The translations under genes were made by a program, and so were the position numbers. A stretch of 64,000 nt of DNA from Leptolinea sp964404415 (GTDB lineage Bacteria > Chloroflexota > Anaerolineae > Anaerolineales > Anaerolineaceae): NCBI GenBank assembly GCA_964404415.1, contig CAYOKC010000001.1:1-64000 (forward strand). The letters run 5' to 3'. Below are positions 17,848 through 26,550 of this stretch, in pieces; positions within the stretch are counted from its first letter, which is position 1; the number at the start of each line of letters is the position of its first letter. The notes under the pieces were generated by a model. It was not told the DNA's origin and made no database searches. It was given only the letters and a program-made list of their open reading frames with translations.

Positions 17848-19674
17848 TTACGGCGGGCAGATTGGGGTGAAATTCTGATCAGGCAGATCCATGCCTACCC
17901 CGCCAGGATACGACTGTGACGCCGGGTCAAAGGTACAGGTGAGGTGGGTCGGGGTGATTGTCCCGGTCCAGCCATTCGTAACGGTGACGATGTAATTCCC
18001 TGCGCCATCCGGCTGTTGCGCCACCACGGCACCGGAGGTAACGATCAACACTGTACCAACGCCGGCATTTCCGGTGATATTGAAGGTTCCAACGGCCGAC
18101 GGAGTGAAGTTTACGTCTGAGATATTGGCCACCACCAGGGCATAGCTGAGTGACGGCGGTGCGAAAGCATAACCAACCCGGATGGGGATAACGGTGCCGG
18201 ACCAGTTGTATGGTATGGCGATCGAGTAATTGCCCGATCCATCCGGCTGGGTGATCTGCGCGCCGGGGTCGCCAGTAGTGGTGATGATCGTTCCAGCTCC
18301 GGCATTACCGGTGATGGTACAGGCGACAGGGATCTGGGTAAGGATAGCCGTGGGTGTGGGCTCAAGCGTGGCGGTTGGCGTCTGTGTGGGTTGCAGCAAT
18401 GTGCAGGTGATCTCAGCCGTAAAGGTTAGTGTCGGTGTTTCGGTTGGAGGGACCTCCACGGTATCCGTCATCGTGGGCGGCACCGGAACCGGAGTATCGG
18501 TATTGGTGGGAACCGGTGTATCGGTGTTTGTCGGGATGACAGGTACGAGCGTGTCTGTGTTGGTTGGCACGGGCGTATCGGTATTGGTTGGCACGGGGGT
18601 ATCCGTATTGGTTGGTACGGGCGTATCCGTATTCGTCGGCAAAACCACAACAGTATTGGTATTGGTAAAGGTGGCTGTCGGCGGGATGACCACCGCGGTA
18701 TTGGTATTGGTAGCTGTCGGAGGGATAACCACCACGGTATTGGTGTTGGTCGCGGTAAGTACCGGCGTATTGGTGTTCGTAATGGCCGGCACGGCGGTAA
18801 AGGTTGCTGTTGATGTGAATGTGGAGGTGGGAAGCGGAGGCGCCGTCATGGTTGAGGTGGCCGGAGCGCCGGGTGTGTTAGTCAACGCGGCGCCGGTTCG
18901 GTTGACAATGAAACCGTCCAGATCGATGGTTCCATCCTGCACCACCAGGGTGATCGAATGGGTGCCATTGGGCAGAACCGGGGAATCCCACAATTGCTGC
19001 CAGCGCAGATCCGGCGTGTTCAGGTTAACCGAAGCAACGTACACGCCGTCAATATAAACAGCCGCGTGCCCGCGCGTGTAATATGTGGGGAAAATATAGG
19101 TGACTTTCGACCCGGTGAATGTGAATGACACACTCGACCCCACAGTCGAACTGTAATGCGCCGTGTTATTGAACGGGCCGTTTCCGGTATATGAATCCCA
19201 GGTTCCATAGTATTTGATGGAACCGGTCATTGTGTTGTCACAGTACACATTGATGCCGCTGGTCACACAGGGCACGCCGGTGGCAGTACCCACAAAAGGA
19301 GTAACAGTACGGGTGGGGGTATAGAACTGGCGGGCAAAATACGCCGTCAGGGTGTAGTTGGGGGTTTTATACGGGAAGGGGCTGGCCGTCCAGGTGGGGA
19401 GGACATAAACCGGGCCCGGCAGTGTGGCCGTTGGAGGCAAGAGTGTCGCGGTAGGAGGCAACAGCGTTCCCGGGGTCCCCGTCCAGATACCGGGGAGTGT
19501 CTGCTGTGTTAATGCCGCCGCGGTGGATTGGGCGGGGGGGATTTTGGTGGCCGGTGGGAACGGATTCATCGAAGAATACGGATTGATGAAAATGTTCAGG
19601 AAAACCACGGCCAGGCCCAGTACACCCACCACAACGAGTGACGCAAGGATGTCCCAGAATGATAGTTTCTTCAT
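17848..19674 (-). CDS. Anchored extracytoplasmic protein with sugar-binding-like and Ig-like domains (NPFPP-anchor family)
   Basis: 608 residues, function unknown. One membrane span (about 11-30) follows LSFWDIL, then NPFPP (37-41) and LPGIWT (60-65): the anchor module shared with the two downstream paralogues. A low-complexity Thr/Pro stretch leads to a beta-sandwich domain (about 135-265) containing GTWDSYTGNGPF and VYIDGVYVASVNL, resembling galactose-binding-like modules. Residues about 270-440 are a Thr-rich linker built of TNTDTPVP and TNTNTVVVIPPTA units. Two Ig-like carboxypeptidase-regulatory-type repeats (each starting ITGNAG) end the protein. It has its own promoter and is probably anchored with the bulk outside the membrane. 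Confidence 0.8.
   Translation of the reverse strand: MKKLSFWDILASLVVVGVLGLAVVFLNIFINPYSSMNPFPPATKIPPAQSTAAALTQQTLPGIWTGTPGTLLPPTATLLPPTATLPGPVYVLPTWTASPFPYKTPNYTLTAYFARQFYTPTRTVTPFVGTATGVPCVTSGINVYCDNTMTGSIKYYGTWDSYTGNGPFNNTAHYSSTVGSSVSFTFTGSKVTYIFPTYYTRGHAAVYIDGVYVASVNLNTPDLRWQQLWDSPVLPNGTHSITLVVQDGTIDLDGFIVNRTGAALTNTPGAPATSTMTAPPLPTSTFTSTATFTAVPAITNTNTPVLTATNTNTVVVIPPTATNTNTAVVIPPTATFTNTNTVVVLPTNTDTPVPTNTDTPVPTNTDTPVPTNTDTLVPVIPTNTDTPVPTNTDTPVPVPPTMTDTVEVPPTETPTLTFTAEITCTLLQPTQTPTATLEPTPTAILTQIPVACTITGNAGAGTIITTTGDPGAQITQPDGSGNYSIAIPYNWSGTVIPIRVGYAFAPPSLSYALVVANISDVNFTPSAVGTFNITGNAGVGTVLIVTSGAVVAQQPDGAGNYIVTVTNGWTGTITPTHLTCTFDPASQSYPGGVGMDLPDQNFTPICPP
18481..18650 (-). repeat. Tandem 24-bp coding repeats in the surface-protein linker
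   Basis: Near-identical 24-base units (plus-strand form GTATCGGTATTGGTTGG plus 7 bases) encode consecutive TNTDTPVP octapeptides on the minus strand. Units differ mostly at third codon positions, so they are selected at the protein level. Such arrays can change copy number by slippage without a frameshift. Confidence 0.8.
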
Positions 19675-19712
19675 AGTCCTCTTCCCTCGGTTTCCAACAA
19701 AAGCGTTACTTC

Positions 19713-19740
19713 ATTTTAACGGCGTTTCGGGTTTAGTCAA
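19713..19740 (-). promoter_or_regulatory. Predicted promoter of the 608-residue surface protein
   Basis: On the minus strand: TTGACT (19740-19735), 16-bp spacer, TAAAAT (19718-19713), 39 bases before the ATG. The same -35 hexamer and spacer length occur before the 688-residue paralogue. Confidence 0.6.
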
Positions 19741-19765
19741 CTGACGGGAAGGTTAAATATAGGGA

Positions 19766-19797
19766 TAAAAAAAGCCCCCTCATAATATGAGGAGGCT
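19766..19797 (-). terminator. Rho-independent terminator of the 688-residue gene
   Basis: Stem AGCCCCCTCA (19773-19782) / TGAGGAGGCT (19788-19797), one imperfect pair, with an A-run (T-run on the minus strand) at 19766-19772. It lies 15 bases after the stop. Confidence 0.85.
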
Positions 19798-19812
19798 TCA
19801 AAACCAGGTTAT

Positions 19813-21879
19813 TTATGGGCCAACTGTTATTGTGCCGTTGACCTGTGGAGCGGCATTATAGTTGGCATCGCCAGCCTGGTTGGCCGTAACCGAACATGTG
19901 CCTTCTATATTGTAGATAACGTTTGTACCAGAAACAGTGCAAACAGCCGGAGTTGTGGAAGCAAATACTACCGCCAATCCGGATGATGCAGTGGTGGGTG
20001 ACAACGCTGCTGACCCCGCGAGAACGCTGCCGCTCGTAGGGCTGATGGCGCCGATTGTCTGATCCGCCTTCACCATGGTTATGGTCTGTGAAGCGCTGGT
20101 GGCAACCATGTAATTGGCGTCGGCCGCTTTGGTAGCCGTAACCGCGCATGAGCCGGTATTATCGGTTATTGTCAAGTCATCACCAGAGAGGCTGCACCCG
20201 GTGGAACCACCGATATCAAATGTTACAGCACCTGTTCCACTGCCACCTGAAGTCGTCAAAGTAGTGGTAGAGCCAAAGGCGAGGGACCCGGGATCATCAA
20301 CAACCAGTGTTGTCTGCGTTGCCACAGTCATCGAAACCGCGGTTGACGCCGATGAAGCGGCGTTGTAATTATTGTCTGCCGCTTTGGTGGCAACAACGTC
20401 ACAGGTGCCCGTATTATCGGTGACGGTCAATTCATTCACTGAAGCAATGGTACAACCGGTTGATCCTGTCGCGTCATACGAAAAAGCACCGGTTCCGGAT
20501 CCGCCGGAGGCAGTCAATGTCACGGTGTCCTGGTATGCCACCGGGCCCGGATCGGTAAACGTGATCGCCGCCTGATTGGCTTTTGCCAGGGTTACCGCCA
20601 ATGAAGCACTGGATCTCGCGTTATATGTAGCATCGGCAGCTTTTGTAGCCACAATATTGCAGGTACCCGAAGCGTTGGTCACGGTAAGAACACCGCCAGT
20701 TGTTACCGTACAGCCGGTGGATGATCCGTCATCGTATGTTACGGCTCCTGTCCCGCTGCCACCGGTAGTCGTCAACGTAGCCGAACCTCCACCATACGTC
20801 ATAATTCCTGGATCGGTAATCGTCAGTGCAGCCTGGTCAGCTTTTAACGTAGTGAAAGTTATATCTGATCCATTAATGGGACCGCCTCCCGCGTTTATCG
20901 CTGAAACCCGAAAATGGTATGTAGTGGCGGGGGTCAGACCACTCAAAACATAGGAAACCGAAGTGGATGATGATGAAACCGGGCTTTCCGCGGCCGTTAC
21001 AGTTGTTCCATACGATGTTGTCGTACCATAATTAAAAGTTACCGTGGTGGAATACCCGTTGGCGCTTACTGTTCCACGCAAAGTGGCACCGGTTGAAGTC
21101 ACACCTGTCGCGGCATTGGTTACCGCCGAGGGGGCGCCGAAACCGGTGTAACCGAAACGGGCGGGACCAGCCCAGGCGGATTGGTTTCCTGCTTCATCAT
21201 AAGCCCGCACATAGAAGTAATAAATTCCGGGTGTAGTTAATGTCGGAGAGACAAAGGTTGTTGCGGTACCCTTATACATTGTATTATTGCCGCCGCTATC
21301 CAACCCCCAGGTGACATGGTATCCCGCGAGACCGCTGCCGCCCGTATCGCTAGATGCCGCCCAGGAAAAAACAGGATTTGGATCGGAAGCCAGGGAGGTG
21401 CTATAAGGATTACCCGGTGTTGTTGGCGGGATCTTATCGCCTGACGCGCCTTCCTGAGTCTTTGTGGCGGTCATTGTCGCGGTTTTTAAATAATAAACGG
21501 TCAGCGTTTTATTGGGTGTTTTGCTAAAGGTTTTTGTGAAAGTAGGTGTGTTCGGAGGCGTAGGTGTGACCGTTTTCGTCGGAAGCACAAAAACCGTCCC
21601 CGTTATGGTTCCGGTAACGGTAGGACCGCCGGCTGTAACGGATGGCGTACCCATCATATCGAATGTTTCCTGAATGCCCGGGGTTGTTGTCCAAAGATCC
21701 GGCAACACCCGCAAAGAGGGCGTCAGGGTGGGGACATCCAGCGTGGCAATCGGCGTGGGTGGCGGAAAAGGATTAATAAATGAATACGGGTTTATGAAAA
21801 TGTTGATGAAAATGGTTGCCAGTGCCAGACCTGCCAGCATGACCATAGAAGCCAAAATGTCCCAGAACGATAGTTTCAT
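19813..21879 (-). CDS. Anchored extracytoplasmic protein with fibronectin-like and four Cys-paired Ig-like repeats (NPFPP-anchor family)
   Basis: 688 residues, function unknown. It has the same anchor module as its neighbours: LSFWDIL, one span, NPFPPPT (36-42), VLPDLWT (58-64), VFVLPTKT, KTPNKTLTVYY. A Thr/Pro linker leads to two fibronectin type III-like domains (about 155-245 and 248-345). Then come four tandem 85-residue beta repeats (starting near 346, 432, 520, 604), each with ATKAAD or a variant and a Cys pair: 390/407, 476/493, 562/578, 647/662. The pairs suggest disulfides outside the membrane. The repeats resemble MBG/Ig-like surface-protein modules. A -35/-10 pair lies upstream. 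Confidence 0.8.
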   Translation of the reverse strand: MKLSFWDILASMVMLAGLALATIFINIFINPYSFINPFPPPTPIATLDVPTLTPSLRVLPDLWTTTPGIQETFDMMGTPSVTAGGPTVTGTITGTVFVLPTKTVTPTPPNTPTFTKTFSKTPNKTLTVYYLKTATMTATKTQEGASGDKIPPTTPGNPYSTSLASDPNPVFSWAASSDTGGSGLAGYHVTWGLDSGGNNTMYKGTATTFVSPTLTTPGIYYFYVRAYDEAGNQSAWAGPARFGYTGFGAPSAVTNAATGVTSTGATLRGTVSANGYSTTVTFNYGTTTSYGTTVTAAESPVSSSSTSVSYVLSGLTPATTYHFRVSAINAGGGPINGSDITFTTLKADQAALTITDPGIMTYGGGSATLTTTGGSGTGAVTYDDGSSTGCTVTTGGVLTVTNASGTCNIVATKAADATYNARSSASLAVTLAKANQAAITFTDPGPVAYQDTVTLTASGGSGTGAFSYDATGSTGCTIASVNELTVTDNTGTCDVVATKAADNNYNAASSASTAVSMTVATQTTLVVDDPGSLAFGSTTTLTTSGGSGTGAVTFDIGGSTGCSLSGDDLTITDNTGSCAVTATKAADANYMVATSASQTITMVKADQTIGAISPTSGSVLAGSAALSPTTASSGLAVVFASTTPAVCTVSGTNVIYNIEGTCSVTANQAGDANYNAAPQVNGTITVGP

Positions 21880-21920
21880 CGCTTTCCATCCTTTTAATAG
21901 CTGATCGAACTGTATTTTTC

Positions 21921-21948
21921 AGTATAGTCCGGATTAAACCAGAGTCAA
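21921..21948 (-). promoter_or_regulatory. Predicted promoter of the 688-residue surface protein
   Basis: On the minus strand: TTGACT (21948-21943), 16-bp spacer, TATACT (21926-21921), 41 bases before the ATG. Architecture matches that of the adjacent paralogue. Confidence 0.65.
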
Positions 21949-22087
21949 GCTGACTACCGGATAGACGTTCTATTATCCCACAGCCGGGCGGCAAGCCCGA
22001 ATGTGACTTAATGGAATGCCGGTATTTTTTGTGCAAGAATCGAGCCGGAACAATGAAGAAATCCGGGGATTCTTCTTTGACGAAGCG

Positions 22088-23110
22088 TTAATTGGAACGG
22101 GTATACGCTACCGGACCGATCCACTTCGAAAAATTTCCCACCGCGTCATACGCCCGAATACAGAAATACTGTGTGGTTCCAGGTTCAACCGGCGTAACCG
22201 GGGTCCAATGGGTATCGGCTGTAAAAGCCACGGCTTTCCCGCATTTTTTCTCAAGCCCCTGATAAATGGAGTAGCCCGCGTAACCCCCGCTCATACCTGA
22301 ATTGGCATCGGTTGATTCAACCCATTCAAAATACGGGTAGGCAGTATCACCCTCGCTGATAGTCGCGAAACCTTCAGGTTCAGCGGGCGGTGTGTTATCG
22401 AATTTAAAAAGGAAGTAAGCTGGTTTTCCCAGTATCTTCCCGCTCTTTCCCACTGCCACCAGACGCAGGTAATAGATACCGCTCTTTACAGCCTTCCAGC
22501 TGTAATTCATTTTCGTCGTGCGGATCGTCAATTTGCCATTCTGCTTGGTTCCGAAATACAACTGAAAATGGTCAATATCCTGAACCGAACCGGAATACGT
22601 CCATGAAAATATCGGGATACCCTGAATATTCTGCCAGGTATTATCAAACACACCAACCGGCGCGATGACGGTCAATTTTTGGTCTTCTTCTTCTGCAGGT
22701 GAAACCGCGTCAAGAGGGCTTTTGGTAGGCAAAATCACGCCGTAATTCCTCTGCACAGGTGACTGGCCGCTAGCGGACGAACCGGACCGTGGTGTGGTGA
22801 TGAGCACCGGTGTATTGGTAGGGATACCCGGGGAGACTTCCTCTACTATGTCCAAACCCTCTATCGATTCATTCTTATCATCCGCTTCGATACCGGCATC
22901 CTCATCTTCCGGAAGGGGCGTCCAGATCTCCGGCAAAACCACTTGGGTTGAAGTACTCTCCGCCTCAAATGTGATGGCCGCTTGAGTACGCGGCGGGAAC
23001 GGATTGAAGTGACTGGCCGGGTCACGGTAAATAATGAAAAATGCCGCCGACATGACCAGCCATGCCGCGAAGAGAATGGTCGATAGGATATCCCAGAGTG
23101 ATACTTTCAC
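22088..23110 (-). CDS. Anchored extracytoplasmic protein with fibronectin-like domains (NPFPP-anchor family)
   Basis: 340 residues, function unknown; third member of the local family. The anchor module is MKVSLWDIL, a span to about residue 28, NPFPPRT (36-42), VLPEIWT (58-64) and GVILPTKS near 125. Its linker is acidic (EDEDAGIEADDKNES) rather than Thr-rich. Two fibronectin-like domains follow. The C-terminal one (FCIRAYDAVGNFSKWIGP) clearly matches YFYVRAYDEAGNQSAWAGP in the 688-residue paralogue. It is divergent from the glycosyltransferase gene 83 bases away. Confidence 0.8.
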   Translation of the reverse strand: MKVSLWDILSTILFAAWLVMSAAFFIIYRDPASHFNPFPPRTQAAITFEAESTSTQVVLPEIWTPLPEDEDAGIEADDKNESIEGLDIVEEVSPGIPTNTPVLITTPRSGSSASGQSPVQRNYGVILPTKSPLDAVSPAEEEDQKLTVIAPVGVFDNTWQNIQGIPIFSWTYSGSVQDIDHFQLYFGTKQNGKLTIRTTKMNYSWKAVKSGIYYLRLVAVGKSGKILGKPAYFLFKFDNTPPAEPEGFATISEGDTAYPYFEWVESTDANSGMSGGYAGYSIYQGLEKKCGKAVAFTADTHWTPVTPVEPGTTQYFCIRAYDAVGNFSKWIGPVAYTRSN

Positions 23111-23160
23111 AGTTGACTCAAATATTGCAATAAGTGTACCCGTCTACTTTTAATCAATAC

Positions 23161-23187
23161 TTGCAATTGTTTGAACCGTTATATAAT
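23161..23187 (+). promoter_or_regulatory. Predicted promoter of the glycosyltransferase operon
   Basis: Consensus -10 TATAAT at 23182-23187 with TTGCAA (23161-23166, 15-bp spacer) as possible -35. The expected transcription start, about 23194, coincides with an in-frame GTG, which argues against the open frame's earlier GTG at 23134. Confidence 0.5.
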
Positions 23188-23193
23188 CAGCAC

Positions 23194-25497
23194 GTGGTGA
23201 CTGATACTCCTGAATCCTACGCAGAGGGGGATACCCGACCGGAATCCGCTGAGACCAGACAGAATCTCCGGGTTGAAGCGACGGTTGAATTACCGCCAGG
23301 CGCGGAAGTACAACTGACAATAACATATAAACCGGGGGAAAAAGAACCTGCCAGATCACAGGTGGTCAACCTCACCGGCGGGCTTGAAACATCAGTAAAG
23401 CACCTTCGGTTTGATCTGAAAAAACTATCCAATCCCGGCCGGTTCTCCAGTCTGATGGAACGGCTTAAATCCAGCAAAGTCGGCTCGCGATTAACGGCTC
23501 AATCTACCGCGGTCATCCTTATCTGCGCGCTGATTGTGTATTACCTGGTCCGGCTCATCCGGCTGACAGACTTCCCGATTTTCTTTTTCACCGATGAAGC
23601 CGTACACAGTATGCATGCGTATGATCTGGTGAGGTTAAGGTTTACCGCCACGGGGGGAGAATTTCTGCCCACCTTCTTTAAAAATGGAAGCATGTACAAC
23701 CTCGGGACGTCGGTATACCTGCAATTACTTCCCGCCCTGATGGGAATTCGATCCGCGTTTATCACCCGATTTATTTCCACTACAATAACCCTTCTTGCGG
23801 CCCTGGGGCTGGGGCTTTCATACGGTGTGATCAAAAATAACCGGCGCGGCTGGCTCGCCATCCTGGTGTTATCCATGATACCGGCATGGTTCTACCACTC
23901 ACGCACCGCCTTTGAAACAGTGGAAGCTGTTTCTTTTTATACGGTTTTCCTCTACGGTTACCTTCGTTACCGCAATGGCAGCACCCGGTGGATCTACGCC
24001 TCTGTGATCGCCGCCGCGCTGGCGTTTTACTGTTACAGCCCGGCCCGGGTGGTGATGGCCGCCATTACCGTGGCATTGCTGGTGTCAGATTTCAAATACC
24101 ATTGGGACAACCGCAAGGCGCTCTGGCTTCCAATCTTGATTGGAATTGTTCTGTGTGTTCCCTACTTCCGGTTCCTCATTTTACATCCCGGCGAGAATGA
24201 ACATCATCTGGCAATGCTGGATAGCTACTGGATCAAACCGGTACCCATCTACGAGAAGTTATTAACCTTTCTGGGCACCTACTTACAGGGTGTAAATCCA
24301 GCGTACTGGTTTTTGCTTTACCCGGCGGACCTGTCGCGCCATATCATGAAGGGGATGGGGCATCTGGGCTGGTTCTTCTTCCCGTTCTTTGCCGGTGGTT
24401 TATACCTGGGTATCCGCAGATGGAAGGATTCAAATTACCGCCTGATGCTTCTCGCGTTGCTGACGGCTCCTGCCGGCGCGGCTGTGGCGGATATTGGCAT
24501 TACCCGCGCGTTATTCATGGTCATTCCGGCGGCTTTTTTCATTACACTGGGAATTGATTTCTCAATGGACTGGATCAACAAACGCCTCCCTGCCGTAAGA
24601 TATGTTGATGCCATTTTCTTCCTTCTGATGATCGGCGGAAATTTCGCGGTTCTGGATATATCGCTAACCTCCGGGCCTACCTGGTTTTCTGATTACGGCA
24701 TGGGAGGGTTGCAATACGGCAGTCAGCAGGTTTTTGGAAAGATCAAAGAAATAAAAACCCTGAATCCCGGCGCACATATTAATCTGTCACCGGATTGGGC
24801 CAATGGCACGGATGTGCTTGCGCGCTTCTTCCTGGGCGATCCGGTCCCCATTGAAATGTCCGGAATGGACGCGTTCACCCAATTCATGAAACCAATCCCC
24901 GAGGATACCATTTTTGCCCTGTCTCCTGAAGATATGGGGAATGTGGTAACCAGCGGGAAATTCGAACCGATGAAGGTTTTGGACGTCATCTACTACCCCG
25001 ATAAAACCCCCGGATTTATCTTCGCGAAATTAAAATACAGCGAAACAGCCAGAGCGGCCTTCGAGAATGAACGTGCCTCACGAAAGTTCATGGTCCCCGA
25101 TTCGGTTAAAATCAATGGAATAACCACTGAAGCGGCTTCATCCCGGTTGGATATGGGCCGCTTACAACTGGCTTTTGACAACGATTTGGCATCCGTAATC
25201 CGCTCGGAAGAAGCCAACCCGCTTGTGGTGGAAGTCAAACTGGAGCAGCCCATTTCGCTCAAGAGAGTATCAGCCACTGTCGGAGGAGGCGCGACGGAAT
25301 TCAGTGTCTACGCGCAATCAGAGGATGGCACTTCTGTTTATTCTTCCAGTATCGGTGTCTCGGAAAGCCCCCAGATTCGTACGGTTCAAATTCCAGTTAA
25401 ATTAGACCAGAAGGTCTCCCGTCTGCGTTTTGAAGTCCGCACTATTCGTGATGGTGAACCATCCCACGTGCACCTGTGGGATATCAAATTGGAGTGA
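23194..25497 (+). CDS. Multi-span glycosyltransferase of the ArnT/PMT type (GT-C fold)
   Basis: About 767 residues. A soluble N-terminal part (about 95 residues, containing LPPGAEVQLTITYKPG) precedes the first span. About ten to twelve spans follow, and the C-terminal 250 residues are again soluble and beta-rich. The loop after the first span has FFFTDEAVHSMHAYDL, the acidic catalytic-loop pattern of GT-C enzymes such as ArnT and protein O-mannosyltransferases. These move a sugar from a lipid-phosphate donor to an acceptor outside the membrane. Start: GTG 23194 gives a leaderless mRNA from the promoter found; GTG 23134 is the alternative. Beside three Thr-rich surface proteins, it could glycosylate them (inference). 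Confidence 0.83.
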   Translation: MVTDTPESYAEGDTRPESAETRQNLRVEATVELPPGAEVQLTITYKPGEKEPARSQVVNLTGGLETSVKHLRFDLKKLSNPGRFSSLMERLKSSKVGSRLTAQSTAVILICALIVYYLVRLIRLTDFPIFFFTDEAVHSMHAYDLVRLRFTATGGEFLPTFFKNGSMYNLGTSVYLQLLPALMGIRSAFITRFISTTITLLAALGLGLSYGVIKNNRRGWLAILVLSMIPAWFYHSRTAFETVEAVSFYTVFLYGYLRYRNGSTRWIYASVIAAALAFYCYSPARVVMAAITVALLVSDFKYHWDNRKALWLPILIGIVLCVPYFRFLILHPGENEHHLAMLDSYWIKPVPIYEKLLTFLGTYLQGVNPAYWFLLYPADLSRHIMKGMGHLGWFFFPFFAGGLYLGIRRWKDSNYRLMLLALLTAPAGAAVADIGITRALFMVIPAAFFITLGIDFSMDWINKRLPAVRYVDAIFFLLMIGGNFAVLDISLTSGPTWFSDYGMGGLQYGSQQVFGKIKEIKTLNPGAHINLSPDWANGTDVLARFFLGDPVPIEMSGMDAFTQFMKPIPEDTIFALSPEDMGNVVTSGKFEPMKVLDVIYYPDKTPGFIFAKLKYSETARAAFENERASRKFMVPDSVKINGITTEAASSRLDMGRLQLAFDNDLASVIRSEEANPLVVEVKLEQPISLKRVSATVGGGATEFSVYAQSEDGTSVYSSSIGVSESPQIRTVQIPVKLDQKVSRLRFEVRTIRDGEPSHVHLWDIKLE

Positions 25498-25928
25498 TTG
25501 TCATTTCCAGATCAGCATTACTCCCTCTCCCCCGGAGATTGTATATCCTGTCTGCCTGTTTATTTATGGCCTCCGTTACCGGATGGCTTCGTTTATCTTT
25601 AACCATGGCCAACTGGGGTGACTATGCCGCCCAGGGAGTCTACCCCGGGGTATGGTACCTGGCATTAAACGGCGCGCTCTCCGGTTTGGTGTATACTCTC
25701 TCCGGAATTACTGCCCTCCTTCCTGCAGAAAAATGGAAGGAAATTACACTCGGATTTATCGCTGGCGGTCTGATTCTTCATTGGATTGACCGTATCTGTT
25801 TTGCCCGTTCACTTGAAGCCCAATCATCGCTGCCGTTTTCACTTGTATTCGCCACATTGTTGACGATGGCCGCAATTTGCCTGCTTTATCTGGACACGAT
25901 CAGAAGCTTTAAATCAAATGGAAAATAG
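25494..25928 (+). CDS. Small multi-span membrane protein
   Basis: 144 residues from GTG 25494, which overlaps the glycosyltransferase stop (GTGA), indicating coupled translation; GTG 25476 is an alternative. Four hydrophobic segments are visible (about 10-28, 42-65, 75-93, 108-127) with LPLPRRLYIL after the start. No motif is recognised. Small four-span proteins beside GT-C enzymes can be DUF2127- or GtrA-like, but this one shows no clear match. Its end overlaps the CYTH gene by 11 bases. Confidence 0.72.
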   Translation: MIVISRSALLPLPRRLYILSACLFMASVTGWLRLSLTMANWGDYAAQGVYPGVWYLALNGALSGLVYTLSGITALLPAEKWKEITLGFIAGGLILHWIDRICFARSLEAQSSLPFSLVFATLLTMAAICLLYLDTIRSFKSNGK

Positions 25929-26544
25929 GATGACAGAAAACGAAATCGAAGTCAAATTCCTTGTCAAAGACCTTCCCCGGTTGGAACTGCGTATTCAGGC
26001 GCTGGGCGGAAAGCTTGTGCAACCGCGGGTAAAAGAAACCAACCTGCGTTTTGACTTTCCATCAGGCGACCTTTCCCGCGACCATCGGGTTCTACGGTTG
26101 CGGCAAGACCAGGTAGCCCGCTTGACATACAAAGATCCCGCCCAGGTCAACCATCCGGTGAGCGTGAGGCGGGAAATTGAAGTGGAAGTCAGCAGTTTTG
26201 ACGATACCCGCGTCCTGCTGGAAGCCCTGGGTTACCAGGTATTCATGCTTTACGAGAAATACCGCACAACCTATTCCTTCGCGGATACCCTGGTCACACT
26301 CGACGAATTACCGTACGGCCATTTCTCCGAAATTGAAGGGCCTAATGCTGAACGCCTTCAGGAAGTGGCAGAAACCTTATGGCTCGATTGGGCATTGCGG
26401 TCCAACGAAAGCTACTCATCCCTGTTTAACCGGGTTAAAACCAATTGCGGTTGGACGATGGACAACCTATCGTTCGACGATTTCGCCGGAAAAACAGTCA
26501 CCCCGGCCGATCTTGGTTTAAAATTTGCCGACCGCACCACGTGA
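25918..26544 (+). CDS. CYTH-domain protein (class IV adenylate cyclase / triphosphatase fold)
   Basis: 208 residues. The CYTH signature ENEIEVKFLV (the ExExK motif) is at the N-terminus, followed by alternating basic/acidic strands: RVLRLRQDQVARLTYK, EIEVEV, YEKYRTTY, LDELPYGHFSEIEGP. Family members hydrolyse triphosphates (thiamine triphosphate, tripolyphosphate) or cyclise ATP with two metal ions in a beta-barrel. ATG 25918 overlaps the upstream gene; ATG 25930 is also possible and neither has a strong ribosome site. It is the third gene of the glycosyltransferase operon. The substrate is undetermined. Confidence 0.88.
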   Translation: MENRMTENEIEVKFLVKDLPRLELRIQALGGKLVQPRVKETNLRFDFPSGDLSRDHRVLRLRQDQVARLTYKDPAQVNHPVSVRREIEVEVSSFDDTRVLLEALGYQVFMLYEKYRTTYSFADTLVTLDELPYGHFSEIEGPNAERLQEVAETLWLDWALRSNESYSSLFNRVKTNCGWTMDNLSFDDFAGKTVTPADLGLKFADRTT

Positions 26545-26550
26545 TACGGT

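Noticed and set aside
18481..18650. Tandem 24-bp units considered as a CRISPR array
   Set aside because: There are no unique spacers, units are in frame and encode octapeptides, and no cas gene is near.
18230..19057. Val/Gly-rich 275-codon plus-strand frame
   Set aside because: It is the complement of the Thr-rich repeat linker; repetitive content explains the absence of stops.
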